Below are positions 1-15,033 of a stretch of 64,000 bases of DNA, one piece after another. The translations under genes and the position numbers were made by a program. The notes beneath the pieces are model-generated. The model was not told the DNA's origin and searched no databases. It saw nothing but the letters and a program-made list of their open reading frames with translations. The DNA comes from Pseudovirgaria hyperparasitica (Eukaryota > Ascomycota > Dothideomycetes > Acrospermales > Acrospermaceae), in contig NW_022985564.1 in NCBI RefSeq assembly GCF_010093815.1, forward strand, positions 664,590-728,589. The letters are read 5' to 3'. Each line of letters starts with the position of its first letter. The first letter of the stretch is position 1.

Positions 1-58
1 TCTATCAGCCAAGTCTTTCTTCATCCATTCTTTCCATCATCATCATCATCAACCACCA

Positions 59-3000
59 TCATCCCTCTGCTTCTGCCTCCGCCATCACCTGCTCGCCCTC
101 ATCAAGCAGGTCACACACCATCCTCAGATTTCCAATCATCTCCTTTGCCTGTCCGACCAGAAGCAGCTTCTCTGCATTCGCAGGCAGACCCAGATACGTC
201 GGCGGTTCGCGCTCTGGCAGCTCATTGACCCACTCCGTAAAGTCTTTCCAGCCGGTTGAACTAGGCAATTCCAAGCCCTCGCTGTCTCCTTCAGTGGGCT
301 TCACAAGCTTGAAGTTGTCCTCGAATGCAGCCGGGGTCATCACGCTCTCGACGATGGAGGTGAGTTGTTTGAAGTCAGACTCGTTGTCGATCTTGCCGCC
401 GTACATCTCAGTCATGAGCATGCGCAGCATGTCCCAGGGAATGTTCTTTGGTGCCACATTCGTTCGACCTTGAGTGACACGGTCGATCCAGGTGTCAATG
501 ATGAAAGCACAACACTCGTAATCGCTGTCGTTAAACTCCCAGAAGCCCTTCCATCCGAGCTGAGGCGCATATCGCAAGCGCTCTTGGACAACGGCGTGGA
601 GGAAAGAGAGCAGCAGGTAAACTCTAGCTCGTTCGACTGGTTGCTGGACAGCTCTGGTGGATAATGAGGACAAAGAGTCCTTCATGTTGGCGCGGATACC
701 AGCTGGCTGTTCGTACATGAGAATGCGAGACGCTCGGAGAAGGTTGACTGGTATCTTAGGACTAGTTTCCATGGACAGGAATAGTCTGAAGTCTGCATGC
801 GGCTTGAGAGAATCGATGCGCTTGGTGAGATTCTGCAGCCACATTGGTGCCAAGTGTACGTTCTTGACGAGAACCCAAGAACCTTGTGCTGCAGCATTGG
901 AGATAGCTTTGTCTGCGCTGGCAGCGCCTTCATTCGAACCCATGGCGATATTCGTGCATGTAGCCTGAGTCTTCTCTACCAGGCTGTCGACCTTGTAACT
1001 GGCATCAAATCCGGGACTGGAGCTCAGGGCGATTGGTGTAGTTGATGTGACTTCTCTGACTATTGGGCCAAGATCGCCACTCGCATCCATCAAACCCTTA
1101 CCAAAGACATCCGTAACGAAGCGCTCCACAGCGGGGATGAATCTGTCTATGCGGAAGAGTTTGACCAGAATAAGTGACCGCAAAGACTTGTCGAAACGTT
1201 CAATCCCATCCGGCCAGGCAGCAGGTACACAGTTCTCAGCAAGCTCTTCGGTGTAAAATCTCTCCCAATCACCAGCAGACGGCTTCTCGCAGTCGTCCTT
1301 GAACAGTTTCATCTTCGACAATCGATCCATTACGTCCTGACGCTTGTCGGCTTGCGTAGAAAGGTCGCTACCACCTAGGTCCTCGTCCAAAACGTGGTCG
1401 ATGAGGCTCTTGTCCATCTTGTAGGGTGCAGCTTGTACAAGCAGCATGGCCAGAGCAATGCGATCTTTCTGAACGAGAGATAGCGAAGTTCGCTTATAAG
1501 TATCGACAAAAAGGTTGCGAATGATCTCGTCTATCCGTGCAGCATTGTTCGCGTTCCCAGCTGACTGCTTGACTCGCAACAAAACCGCATCGAATATATC
1601 AGTAAAGTACTGCAACGAGAACTGATAGAAGTGATTGAGGTGATGCAGCTGCTCCAGTACCGCAAATAGAGCAGCACAGGAACGTGCGATAACATTATAC
1701 TGCAGCGTAACTTTCTCGACTTCGCCCATGACGCCCTCAGTCTCAGCAACCTTGGCAGTGATATCGGCAGCTTCCTTCTTGAGGGTTTCTAGGGTCTGAA
1801 TAACATTGTCGTCGTCAAGAATGTTTCCTTGGGACTCATTCAAAGCCTGAAGCAGTCGTTTCTCGAGACGACGGAGATGCACACTGAACTCTCCTTGCAT
1901 CTTGATCAGGTTCGATCGTCGCTCATCAACATCAGGACGCTCCGATTTAAGAACCTCATTAAGCGTCTGCGTCTGAAGACTGCTTTGCGTGACCGTAAAA
2001 TTAACGAATGTGGTACGACTACAGATGTCGGGCGCGAAAGCAGCAGACGGGTCTCTTGTCGAAAGGAAGATCTTGAATGACGGGGAAAAGTCAATCTCTT
2101 GCTTGCCCAGCTGTATCAAGACACGACCACCAGTCTTTTGGTACTCTTTGTTCAGCACATGGTTAAGAATGGGGTCGAGGTGCTCTGCGTCCTGGATGAG
2201 GATGGAATTACCAAATCGAAGGGAGCTCTCAAGCTGCTTCGTGAACGAATCGTCCAAGAAACTCGTCACGATAAGGCGACGATCTTTGCTCTCATTCTGT
2301 AGGAACTCGGCCACGCGACCAGAGGGATCGATAATCAAGGGGTAGCGATTGAACCTCTTCAGGATGATTGCATTCTCGGTGCACAAGTCGTCAACTGGCA
2401 ACGAGTTCTCTTGCCATTTAAGTCTCTCGTCGGCGGTGGAAAGATACTCTGCGACTGGATTGGGTGACTTGTACTTGATTCCCGAAAGGCCAAGGTGATT
2501 GAACCAGTCCTCCATCATTGCTTTGCGGTATTGCTGGTCAAAGTACCCAGAGTAGGCAATAAATGCAGCGGCAACAAGAACGTCACCAACAATTGTATCG
2601 ATCTGGGTCTCAAACGACTTGCTTCCAGCCTCCCATCTCTCCCTTTCTGAGGCCAGGCTGTCCAACAAACGCATACTACGATCAACTTTGGTCTGGACCC
2701 GGGTCATCTCGGCCTTGAGCGACTCAGTCTCGCTAATGAGCGCAGCATACTCCTGTTTGAAGTTCTCGATACTGTCCTCTAGACGTTTGATCTGGTTCTG
2801 CGTAGCTTGTGCAGTAGCCCTTGTAGTCAAGGCTTTCTCCTCGAGAGTATCCACCTCTTCTCTCAGAGGTCCTACTCGATCCAGAATCTCTGAATAGCTA
2901 ACCTGCGCTTCCACCCACTGCACCAAAGGACCACATGCCTTACTGGCGCGATTGACCCTCTCAAACGTAAACTCCTCCTTGGAGAAAAACTCGTTGCGCA

Positions 3001-6000
3001 TCTTGATTCTGTGGTTTTTCGTCATCTGGCGTTCATTGTCATAATTGACAATGCTGGCAATGAAATCATCACGACGGACAATAGCAACAATATCTTTCCA
3101 CGTCGAAACCTTGTGCCCGAGAAGTGTACAAACAGATTCCAAGGCAAGTTTCACGCCAGTAGGAGGGTTCTGCATAGACCTGACTTCCGTAAGATGCTGA
3201 CGCTTGATGTTGTTGACACTCTTTTGCGCCTCAATAACGGCAGGTTCTGCTTTTGCCAGATCAGCTTCGACGACTTCCTTACGTGCTGCGACGTCTTTCT
3301 CCTGTTTCTCGAGACTCGCTTGCAGATCAAGCGATGCCGACTTGCGCTGTTCCGCTTCTTGCTGGTCCTTGACCATTCGCTGCAGCTTTTCGTTTGCCTC
3401 TGCATTCTTGGCCTCCAACTGTGTCTGCTTCTTGGACAGACTTTGTCGCAAGTCTCTGACCTTGTCGAACGTCTCCCGGAGCTTCTCCAGACCGACGTTG
3501 AGATGGCGCTGTTGTTCTTCCAGGTCTTCACGCTTCTCGTTGTACAATTTAACGTACTGCGCGACAAAGTCCAAGAAGTGCCTCGGCGTAAGGAAAGTCG
3601 ACCTATTCTGCTGTTTCTTGAGTCTGTCGTTGAAATGATGTAGCGAGTGATGGACATAGACCATAGCATTGACGACAGCCTCACGGTGTGAGGGAGGAAG
3701 ATTGAGGTCGCGATACGCCACGGGGATACTATCAGGTGCGTTGAAGTTCGCTCGATCAAGGTCAACCGACAGCGTAAGCTCCGAGCCAACCTGGTACAAT
3801 GCCTGATCAGACCAGTCACCAAACCAGTTGAGGACGCATCTGTTGAACAACGCAGGACTTGTCGCGGCTTTTGATGATAAGCCTTCCTCTGGAGGATTCA
3901 TGGTGAACACCACATGGAGGTTCTTGACAATCTGCTGCGTAAACCACTTGTACAGCTCCTCTTGAGAGTCGAGCAAAAGTCCTTGCCGCTGAGCGCCTTC
4001 TTTACAGGCTGTCATGAGGGTCTGGTATTCGTCACCCTCGAAGAGACCGGGGACTTCGGCATTGGCTAACAGGGTGTTCATGCGCTCGAGGAAGCCAGAG
4101 TCTAGAACGTTGGACTCGTCCATGATGAAGCAAATCTTCTCTCCTTTGCAGCCACACCTGCGCAGAACAGTGCGCAAGTCTTCGTCGAAATCTTCACCAG
4201 AATATTTGCCATGTACCTTGATCTGATACACTTTCAAGCCGTTCATCCAAGCAACGAATCTACTCAGCGTTGTCTTGCCACTACCACTAACACCAATCAA
4301 AATCAGATGACCTTGTGGCTGTCGGAAGACTCTGTCGATCCGGAGTACATGTTCGAGAACATCGTTGAACAAGATGAGTGGGACATCGACTTCTTCCTCG
4401 CAGAACGTCTTCAGCCTTGCTTTGACGAATTCGCGCAGCTCTTCACGCTCGACTGGCACGTAATTCTTCGATAGCCAATTAGAGAACAGAATCGGGCCAC
4501 CGAGGGCTTGAGGCTCGTCTATAGTAGGGAAATGTTCCATCGCAACTCTGTGGACACTATCTTCGGTCCACTTGCGTTCCTCTTCGGCAATCAAACGGTC
4601 CTGGAACAAGCGCAGAGCTTCGTGAGCCCATATTCTGACAAGACCCTCGACAGTCAACGTCTCGAGGGGTTTGATGGCTTCGTAGACACCCCTAACCCAT
4701 CGGGTCAATTCACGAGGCGAGTAGACATAGTGCGGTTGTATATCTGGTGTGAATTTCTTCTGCGATTCTGCGTAGAGTTGAACCATGGCCTTTGTAAGAG
4801 GTTCAGCATACCCACGGAGGGCCGGAATGATTTTCAAGACTGCGGTGTTGAAAGTGCCATAGATTTGCAGTAGTGAAGCCTCGCCAGGGTAATCGACCAT
4901 GATCAACGGCGCATGTCGAAGGAATCGCAGACCCATAGGCGTACGTCCAGCATCAGTCGGAGGATTACATGCGCCCACGAATTGAATGCGATCCAAAGTA
5001 ACCCAGGTCTTGTCTGATGTGCGCCAGAAACCATTCTGCTCGACGAGCTGTCTCAAGAATGAAATCGCGCGCTGCGTACCATACTTGTCAGGAGCCGGCA
5101 AATTAATTTCGTCGCAGAAGATTACGAGCCATTTGCCTATCTGAGTCGGGCTGAGGACGACACCATTCAAAGTCTTCTTGTACTCGCAGTACTGCTCAAA
5201 CGTCTTGATGAGAAGATCCGGAGTGGTTGCGCTGGAGAAATTGAGGCCAACAACTTCCATGTTCGGAAGCTTACGGAGAGCGCTGAAGAGCGTCATGGTC
5301 TTACCAGAACCCGGAGGACCACATAGGAGCAGTGGCTTATGCTCAGCTAACCATGAATAGAGCACGTCTTCGTGACGGACTGTATCGAGTGTCGGAATGA
5401 CGACATCTGTCTGGGTGACTGAATGGGTATTGACTTCAATATTAGGCACTTGGGATTGCCATGGTGTCCATTCTCCTTGAGGAAGAGCAACGTCGTAGTC
5501 AATGAGAGAAGTGCTCTCGGTGATAGATGGCAGGTCCACGGTCGTTAGGCCGGAGATGCGATCTCCAAATAGTTTACGCTGACCAAGCGGCCCGTCACCT
5601 GTCAAAGACCATACCAAAGCTAGCATGAGCTTCTTTGAAAGGAAGGTCTCTATTTGCTCGTCTTCCAGAGGAAAGTCCGGATGCTGGACGTTGTATTCGA
5701 GGATCGTTCTGCACGCTTTATTGAGAAGCGAAAAAAGTGTATTTAGCACACGGATGTCGGTATACTCCATGATATGCTGGAAGTCGCGGGCATACGTCAA
5801 TGCTTTCTCGATCAGACCATCTTGAGTCAGCTTTACTTGGAGGAAGTCTGCTACTTGATTTTGAACGGTCAAGATCTTTTGTGAGAGTAGACCTGGCGCA
5901 ACTGAGTCGTCTTCAATATCTTCGAATGGCACTTCTTTGAGATGCTTGATGTAGTTGGAAACCATCATGTCGACTGAGACAGTGTCGTCGCTGAACCAGA

Positions 6001-9000
6001 CCATACCACAACGACTGACGGTGGCCAGCGTAGCGTAGCGTAGCGTTTCGACTTCGAACATGACCCGTACATTAGATGGTAAATTCAAACGTTCTCCATT
6101 CGGCAGCGTGAGAAGCTTGTTGTCGTCCAACACACTGTTCAAGTTCTCCACCCATTCGGGATCGACGTCTCCATCAAAGACAATCCAATGGCGTTTCGTA
6201 TCTTCACCACGGAGGTTGTCCACAATCTTCCGAAGAATGCTTGTGAACAGACCATCGGTCCATTCGCGGGTCGTGCTATCGAGGCTACCATACAGGCTCT
6301 CCTTGGACATCACCTTTGGATCGATGACGTGACACACACCTTCTACTTTCTCGTACTTCTGCAGGGCTGAGAGTAATGTCTTCCATGCAGCTGATTTACC
6401 AGAACCAGATGATCCAACCATCATGACACCATGATGAAGTCCTTGGATCTGGTAGAGCTGAAGAATCTTGGTCATCCAAGCATCGCTGATGACAAGCTTG
6501 TTCTCAGCAGCTGACTCCCGAATAGCCTGTCGGAGTTCTTCCAATGGAGCTGGAATATACTCGATACCAGGAAAGGCTACAGTCTCAACCTCCTGCATAA
6601 TTTCAACATCACTCTGGATCAGCTTAGGTGCCATAGTCTCACGGAGACTCTGCACGATGATCTGTGGCTCCAGAACCTCCTCAGCAGCCCTAGCTTCATC
6701 GTCGTGTGCAATTCGAGCTCTCTTGAGTCCACCCGAGCTGACCAGAACACTCTTCAACGCACGCAGACCAAAGTCATAATGCGATTGCTTAGAGAGACGG
6801 ACCCCGCACTGATCGAAGAAGGGAACAACTTGTCTTGACAGCTCTTTGGCTTTTGCGAAACCCTGGGAGTACAACATGACTTCAGCGATAAGCTCCTTGT
6901 CGGGCTTCGACATCGCAACGCTGCGGAATAGCTTCTTGAGATTGTCCGGCAGATTGGAACGGCCAGCGTAGCCTGGATTCATGGTGATGAATATACCGGT
7001 AGAGGAGTTGACTTTGACGTTTCGTCCAACTAGTTCAATCTCAGACTTCGGATCGATGGCTCCTTTCCTTAAACCCAGTTGGATGTTCTGGACTTGTTGA
7101 GATACAGCAGACAGGATACGCTCCTCCAATCTGTTGAACTCGTCGAAACAACCCCAAGCACCAACCTGGCAGATACCAAGGAAGATACGGCCCATGGCCT
7201 GGAAGTCAAAAGTGTCATCACAGCAGAAGACGAGTGTGAAGCGTCCGAGTTGGAGACCAAGGGCTTTGACGGACTCAGTCTTACCGGTACCGGCAGGACC
7301 ATATGGCGAACCTCCCAGTCGTTGCTCGAGTGCTTGAGTGAGTGTGAGGAAACATCGGTCTGTCAAAGGTGTGCGAACAAGACGTTCTGGAACTCCTAGA
7401 TATTCGTATCCATAAGCCAGATCAGCATTAGCCATCTTGATGCGCAGTCGTGAGGTGTATTCGCCTTCTCCTTGATAGACATATCGCATCTGCGCAAGCC
7501 ACAGGTAATGAGTCGGGGCTGTTGCACCAACCTTACGAAGGTTGCCAATGACATCTCGTTGGTGGACACACTCGGTGATGAGGTGCTCACATTTCTTTCG
7601 ATGCAGGGCTGACAGATCGCCGAGAACTGTGGCCGCAAGCAGCTTCAAGATCGTCACCTGTTGTTCATACAGGCCGTCGAGTGCGCCACCACCTCCTACA
7701 AGAGCAGCCTCCACGGCAGACGTCCAGCAAACCTGAGTGGCCAGGACAACGACTTGAGCTGGGTACTTTGTCACGTATGCGTCGAAGGCCTCCGCGTCGA
7801 GAGGGCCATTCTCCAGCAAAGTGTTGAATTCTTGAATAGCTTCGTGAAGAAGTTCAGCAAGCGTATTCTTCATGCTGCCTTCCAGCGCTGCCAGCCATTC
7901 GTTGACCTTTGGTGTCTTGATCAGTGATACTTCCTTTCTCATGGAGACCTCCTCGCCTTCCTTTGATGTGAAGCCAGTGATGACGGTGTTGTCCTCCGTA
8001 ATAAGGCCATTGATACCAGCGAACATCTTTTTCAAGTGCTTAGCAATGCGGCTGGTATCGTTGCTGTTGCCAATAATTTCAAGAAGATCCTCGTCACCCA
8101 CAAAGTAGAATCGTGGAAAAGACATGCGTTCCCGCTCAAGGTATTCTCCAAGAGCTTTCTGAATCTTATTGAGCAATTCGGCGAGGCGCTCGAGTGACTT
8201 CTGAACCCCAGAGATCGCTAGCACATCGAGCACGGCAGGCGAACGGGAGACCTTCTTCATCACAGAAAGGAACTCATTGTTGATGTTTCCAAATCTATTG
8301 CTCTCGATAGGCAGCAGGTGTTTTATGTCCGCATTGCCTGTGAAAACTCCTTCAAGATAGACCCACTGGCGCTGAACATCGATCCAGACATCAAACAAGA
8401 CGTGGACCCGGTTGAGCTTCTCCTCCCAGGACGATGCTTCTTCTTCAAACTCCTTGTAGTATGGAGAATGCCTCATAGCTTGCAGCGAGTTGAGATTCTC
8501 ACTACACTTAGCAAAAAGCTCATCCCAGCCCCTGATCAGTCGGCACTTGTTCTGATAGTTGACAAGATCCAGGGTGTAGTCTTGCCAGGTCTCACGAACT
8601 TGACGGATGAACTCTTCAAGTGCGAGTTCTCCTTGAGCCTGAGCGATAACGTCGCGAATTACAGGTTCACTTGACACCAATTGCAGATCCCATACGTCGC
8701 CCAGGGTAAGAGACAGCTGTGAGTAGCGCTTTGAAGGTTTCAGGGCCTTGAATATCCTGATCCAATGTCTTTCGCGGATTGCCTCAGAACGTAGGTCAGA
8801 AAGCAATGGAATGACCTTGAGATGACCACGCAAAACGTTTTGTACGTGTTCAAACGCTGCGTACTGGCGCATACGGCTAGGCATATCTTTCGTCATCTTG
8901 ATCAACCCGTCAAGGGACTGGCGCAGTTTGCGCGGCTGAATGCTCGTCCACAACGTCTCTCGGAGGTCGTTCAGGCTGTTCCAAATCGTGGACAAGTTTG

Positions 9001-12000
9001 ACCATACAGACTTAAAGTCTTGCACCTCTTCAAGAATGGTCGAAAGAGGGTTATCGGCTGATGCTGGTAGGTCGAGCGCTTCCTTAGCCTTGGAAACCGA
9101 TAGGGCTTCAGCTTGAAGGGCATTGAGTCTACTATCGAAGGATTGCAAAGTCAATGACGCCTCATCGGGAGGAATAGATCCGGACACAGGCTTCTCATCA
9201 TTCCATTGCGACACAATCTCAGAGATCTTTCGGCCCACAACTTGGTCTTCGGCTACAATCTTGGCACGGAGGGCGTCGCTCTGGTCATTGACAATCTTGC
9301 TCTTACGATCGAGCATCTCGTTCAATGCAGTCCACTCGCCATCGATCTGTTCAACATAGAGCCAGTCTCCAGGCAGCTGGTATCGTTGTCGGCTCAGGGT
9401 CTTTTCGCCTTGTTGGAAGAGCTCAACCTCAGGTCCCCATGACTTGACCTTGCGCTTGCACTGCTGGACGATTGTGATGAAGGCAACAGCTTGCGCTGTT
9501 GATGAGGTCTCAAGAGATTGGCCCTCGAGGTCCTTGCGGGCCTTTTCTATTTCCGCAAAAACCTCAGTCATCCGGTTCTGGAGTCTACCAGCAAACTTGT
9601 TCAATATCTCGTGTTGCCATTGGTCGTACTTCTGGTTGACTTTGTTCTGCACCTGCTCGTAGTCGATGGTGACATAGCCGAATGTCTTGCTTGTTTCCGA
9701 CGTGTCGAACGTGGCGCGGGATTTGCGAATCTCCTGAAGGACTTGAAGCCAGTTCGAGAGGTCTTCGCCCAGGGTAGCATAAACTTGTTCCGATTGAAGG
9801 TCCCAGAGCGACTGGAACTGCAACCACTTGGCCATATATTCGAGGATAACTTGAATCTTATCTTCAATCGCCATGTACACTTGCATCAGGTATTCAGCAC
9901 AAAGACTTGGGAGCTCCGAGAACTTCGGGGAGTCTCCAACTTGGGCAACTTCAAGCCGCATCTCGTATCGCGATGCCTTCACTTTTTCAAGAGTACAGAC
10001 AACACCGAGCCATTCATGCAATTGCTCAAGCCAGCTTGCCCTCGAGTACTCTAGTGGCGGGTCCAGATAAATGACCTGGTTTCGCAAGGTAATCTCATGA
10101 ATGACACTTGTAAGTCTTGGAAGTTCTTTGGCTTGATCTTCGCCATCACTGCTGCGGCTCGTGTTGGGACGTGCGTCTTCGGCATTCTCGAATGCAGTCA
10201 GCCATTGTGAGATTGCCTGCTTCAGACGATCAACCAGTGTAGATTCAATAGTCTTGTTCATCTCGTTGACCCAGTAGTCTAGGTTGACGAAATTCTCCAA
10301 GTTCAGCTGGTCGACGGCCTTTTGGATGATATCGAGATTCTGCTTGAACGCATCTGCTTTGTAGGGGCAAGTCTCAATCTCGAGCAGGGCTTTTTGCACT
10401 GTTGCATGGATAGCCGCGAGGGTGGATGTCTTGCCTTGGAGAGTCGATACAGCCGCAGCAAATTCGCGAACGAAACGAACGTGCGAGCTGCTTTCGCCTC
10501 GGCCTGCACCAGCACGGTCGATAGAGGCAAACGTCGTCTTGATGTGAATGTCGTATGCGTGTATGAAAGAATCCCATTGTAGTGGCAATCCCTTTTTGAC
10601 GAACGTTTGCGCCTCGTTGCGGAATTGGTGAAGAAGTATTGATACCGGGCCCATATCCTCTATGATCTTGGCGGTCTGTGTATAGGTTCGTACACTTTCC
10701 ATCAAGCTCACAGCATAGGGATAAACGCGTTTAGCGTCTTTCGATATGTTGCTAATGGCATGTGGAACCTGGTAATTAAGCCACAGGAGATTTCGCACTT
10801 CCTTGAACAACGTAATGATCTGAGCATCGAAATTGACGGTTATTTCAAGGATGTTGCCGGCCGCTCGATTCCGGTGTATCGTGAAAAGCCTGCCAGATAT
10901 GGAAAGGTTTCTTCGATTGACTTCGTTGAGCCAGGAGTCGAAGATCGGTTTGGTGTCAAGCTTCTTCCGGAACATGTTGCTCTCCACGCTGAACTTCTGC
11001 CCTTCGGCGTGCAGGTGCCATTCTGAGCCCAGAATGTCACCTATCTTCTTCATATAGCCATCCAACTGACGTTCGATCTGTCTGGCCCAGATGATAGCGC
11101 CCGAGACAGGCGGAATATCGTGCAATTGTGCCATCGCGTTGGCTTGAGAATGGCCATACTGACGCTTGAAGCGATCATGCAGCGCATCGATATCGTTGTA
11201 CACGTTCTGAATGAGCTGCGTTTGGTACTCTGAGATAGCGCCTCGAATCTTGGGTCGTACAAATAGGGCATTGAACTTGGAGAAGACGCGGAACATCTCG
11301 TTAGCGGTCTTTGCCATAGCTAGGCGATCACGCAGGCGAGCGATGATTGAGTTCTCGACACGGGCCGTCCGTTCGTTGTATGTCTCCTCCGCCTTGCTCC
11401 AGATGTTGTTGCCCTCTGGAGATACATCGAGGACGTCTACATCTTTGAGTGCAGCGTAGGCTTGCGCGACTTCGTCAACCGCATCAACATCGCCGATTTC
11501 TGCGACCACTACGGCATCCATCGGGGCTGTCCCATCCACAGACTCGGACTGGCCTGAGCCAAGGACAGTCACTATGGTGCGTTGCAGCTGCTCGTGGTTC
11601 TTCCGGAAAGTGTGAACGTATCGCAGACGCTTCTGGGTCTCTTCGTGATTTGACTGGATCTTGATTGGTATAAACTTCTCATTTCGCCGTCTTGTGACCT
11701 CACGGGCAACATTCGTGAACTCCTTCACACAGTCATCCCAAGTCCGCCAGATCTCTTCGGTCTCATTCAGGATGGCGTTGAATTGTGGAAATTCAAGGTG
11801 CATCAAGGTCCGTCCTTGGAGTAAAACGTGTAATCTTGCGTCGAGATCGGCCGAGATTGCTCCAACAAGTGGCAATGCGCGTCTAATTGGGTATGGGCAG
11901 ATACGGAGCTTCTTGTTTAGATGCGAAAAGATCTGCGTCACTGCGTCACGGACTTTAGACAAAGAGGTTGCGGAAAGTAGCTCGTCGAGGGGAAAGTCGC

Positions 12001-13154
12001 GCATCAGCAGGTTGTATTTGCGCACTTCGTCAATCTTCTCTTTCAGCCCTGTATCGGCAGTGAAGCTTGTGGTCGCCTGAAATCTCTTTGCAGATCGCAG
12101 GACCGCCATAGTCAACATGACGCCGTCTCCAGCCAGTTGTGCCTCGATGCCCTCCAACCGAGCCTCCATGTCCAGCCAGAACTTGATCTCTTGAGACGCA
12201 GTTCCGCTGCTGGGGTCTCTCGTTGTCTTTGTCGTGGTTTGTATAGACTTGATCCATCCATTGACAATATTCTGCAGGTTGTTCAGGAAAGTTGAGTCTT
12301 CGCGTAGGGACGGGGGAATCTGCGCGTCCGAGGCTTTCGCGTGCTTCCGCTCAGCATCTTCGAGAGCTTGCTGGATGTACGGATGTAGATTCAGGAGTAG
12401 CGGCGGGATTTCGACATTCTGCTGGAGATGCTGGAAACTGAGCTTCAACTCTTCAATCTTCTTCCTCGTGCCCGGGACGCCAGTTCTTGGATCACCCTGC
12501 GCTTTGCCATAACCCGCGGGCTGTATTTCTTGTGGCTTGCTGGAGGCATCGAAGAATGGTGAGACGACCGAGCTCAGTAACGAGTTGAGATATTCGTATG
12601 GCGAGATATTGGATGACTGGGAAGACGAGCTGTTTGAAGATACCGGTATGCCAGGTAGACTTATGATATCAATCTGCGAGCTCAAGGGTAGAGATGGGTC
12701 TATCGGTTGCTGCCGTCTTTTCAGAATGACTATTGATGCTACACATTTTGTAGAAGGGTACAGTTCGAAGGATATGGTATAATTAAATTGAAGAGGAGCT
12801 TCTGCTGAAGGGTCAGTGGTGATCTAATAGTGGTGCATGTAGAGACGTACCAGCGCCATCTTCAGATCCGTTCACTCGAATCGCATTCGAGCTCACTTGC
12901 TCTTTCTGAACATAAAGGGATATGTTTGATTCCGTTGCGAAGCGGGTGCACCGCTGGAGAGTCTCGGGCACGCGAGGCGGCGACAGCAGACTCCCAGCGG
13001 CCGAGAGCTCTTCATCGGAGGCGCCGAGTGTGATTTGCAGGACTTTGCTGAGATGGTCGAGGAGGACTTGGGAATCTATCGTTGCGGGCGCAGGAGCAGG
13101 AGAGGTAGGGGATGCGATTCCGTTCACCCCCGGAGAAGCCAAAGGGGCCGCCAT
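59..13154 (-). CDS. nudA: Cytoplasmic dynein heavy chain, complete, two exons
   Basis: Minus-end-directed microtubule motor that moves nuclei, endosomes and other cargo with dynactin. I model exon 1 at 13154-12851, an intron at 12850-12805 (GTACGT donor, CTGAC branch site, CAG acceptor) and exon 2 at 12804-59. The product is 4349 aa, close to the roughly 4340 aa of Aspergillus NudA. Four P-loops are visible: GPAGTGKT near residue 1936 (AAA1), GSSGSGKS near 2231 (AAA2), GPPGSGKT near 2596 (AAA3) and GVSGSGKT near 2937 (AAA4). A charged coiled-coil stalk follows AAA4 and flanks the microtubule-binding region around residues 3250-3450. AAA5, AAA6 and the C-terminal domain complete the ring. The tail occupies roughly the first 1400 residues. 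The first exon is needed because the long exon alone has no good start. The product ends in an acidic EAEAEG tail. Identity is certain; the exact start is inferred. Confidence 0.97.
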
Positions 13155-14879
13155 TATCTGATTATGGTGTTCTGCGTCGAGAATGCATGTGGCTCATCCG
13201 TCAATAAGATGATGACAAGATACGCGCACAATGCAGAGCTTGGTTCGGCGGTTCGTGGAAGGGTACGTACGTGCGACGTTGTTGGGTGCGAAGAAGCTCC
13301 TCAAACTTTACTTTCCTATATGCCTACTACGCGCAACGCCGTCAACAGGCTTGGCAGTCGCGTCAAGCTCCAGGTCATCAGCCCCACCACGTGATGCTTG
13401 TAAGTCAAGCTAAAAGCTCATTCGCCACTGTGGCTTAGTCAGTGTGGACTATGCAGAAATACAGAGCAATTAGGCTTCATCCGGTCCTGGATTACAGGTA
13501 GCGTCGGCAGCCCTCGCAGACGTTCATGTCGGTCATCCCTGCAGTAATTCAGGGGCCAGTACATTGGGTGTCATGCTACACGAAACATGCAGAGCTCAAC
13601 ATGATGGTAGTTGCACAAGACACCTGAATCGATGGTGCGATATGCATTGCTCGCCGCAAACGGGCTCATGGGTGGTGCTGCACTGAGTGTCGTTGGTGTG
13701 TCTTCTATCCAAGTCTCCGACGGCATTGCGGTCAGTATGTTTGGACAGTGATGTTGATGTCTATTGCAGAAGTACATACGATGTGGTGTCTTGTTCTGGC
13801 TCTGTAGGTCGATGTACACTCTGCAATTGCAGCCTGGATGACGATAGGGCAAATGACCTTTTCAATCCGAAGTACTATACTAGATGAGCTTTTCTCTCGA
13901 TGTATCAATCTCAGCAATAAGCCTGGAGAAGCATAGGCATGGCACTTGCCTACGACTGACACGGACAAGGGCTCTTTGCATTATTTCTCGTCATTTATCC
14001 TCTGTCAAATCCTCGAAGCAAAATACTCTTTATACTAAATGAACTGTCCGCGAAAAGACTTCTCTATCATAATGACCTAATTAGACTTATCGATAGGCTA
14101 CTTGGAATCTCTTCAGGCTCCCTAATCTAGTTGTTGAGCCATTGGAGCATGTACCTAGACTAGTAAGTTCCACGACATGCAGACATGTTTAACTGCACTT
14201 CCGCAACTATATATCGCTGCTTTCATCGAAGGAAAGATTACACATCACTTGTGATTGCTAAGATTCGCACTCGTAATCAATATCTTGAGATTCGTCCTCA
14301 TAGCTATAGCACGGTCTTTCTATCATCCCGTGTTTTAATCAAGAGGAAAATCTTGAATTATCTATGTAAGAGCTACGTATATGATTATACTTCTAGTAAT
14401 ATCTCTATCTAGTAATCTTATACGATAGAGTACTTTCGATTTTTGTAGATGTATCCCATCTCGCACTTTCTAGTAAACACGATAACACCAACTCATATAT
14501 TCACACAGTAATCTATCAAGCCGAAGTCTCATAGTACAAACTTCCAGCCCCATAACCTCCAAGTCAGGTCCAGCTCGTAAACATACACATGTCTAAATCT
14601 AGATTCTAGTATATCTCGAACCCATCTCACATCCCCCTTCTCTCCTACCAATATCTTTATCCTAGCATAAAAAACCACTTCCGCTCTCCATCCCTTCCTC
14701 TCTTAGCCAGCCAGTCATACTTTAACACCTTCCCTCACCCTAACATAGCAATCCCTCCATCTATCCATCCACACAATTTTTGTAAGAGAACAAGACATCA
14801 TATTCCATGTTTCACGCCCGTTGAAGTAATGAATGATAATACATTAGAGATCAAGTCATCAATACCAAGATCAAGAACA

Positions 14880-15033
14880 GACAAGGCGATAGACACGGAC
14901 ATACACCGACATAGACACGGACACGGACAAGAACACGAAGATGGGGATATGGATGGACACGGAGATAGACACGGAGCTGGAGATAGAGACAGGATAGAGA
15001 CAGGTGTGGAGATGAGAGTGGATATAGACACGG
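14880..15033. repeat. Degenerate hexamer-like repeat (GACACGGA / GATAGA)
   Basis: About 150 nt built from variants of GACACGG, GACATA and GATAGA. It is purine-rich on the plus strand and reads as alternating Asp/His/Arg/Gly in one frame. This looks like a decayed minisatellite, not a coding sequence. Confidence 0.7.

Noticed and set aside
3011-3643. 210-codon plus-strand frame inside the dynein gene
   Set aside because: Lies opposite the conserved dynein stalk region; Leu/Phe-rich mirror of the coiled-coil coding sequence.
13571-13968. Overlapping minus-strand frames upstream of the dynein gene
   Set aside because: Short, without motif, leader or splice support, and mutually overlapping in different frames.
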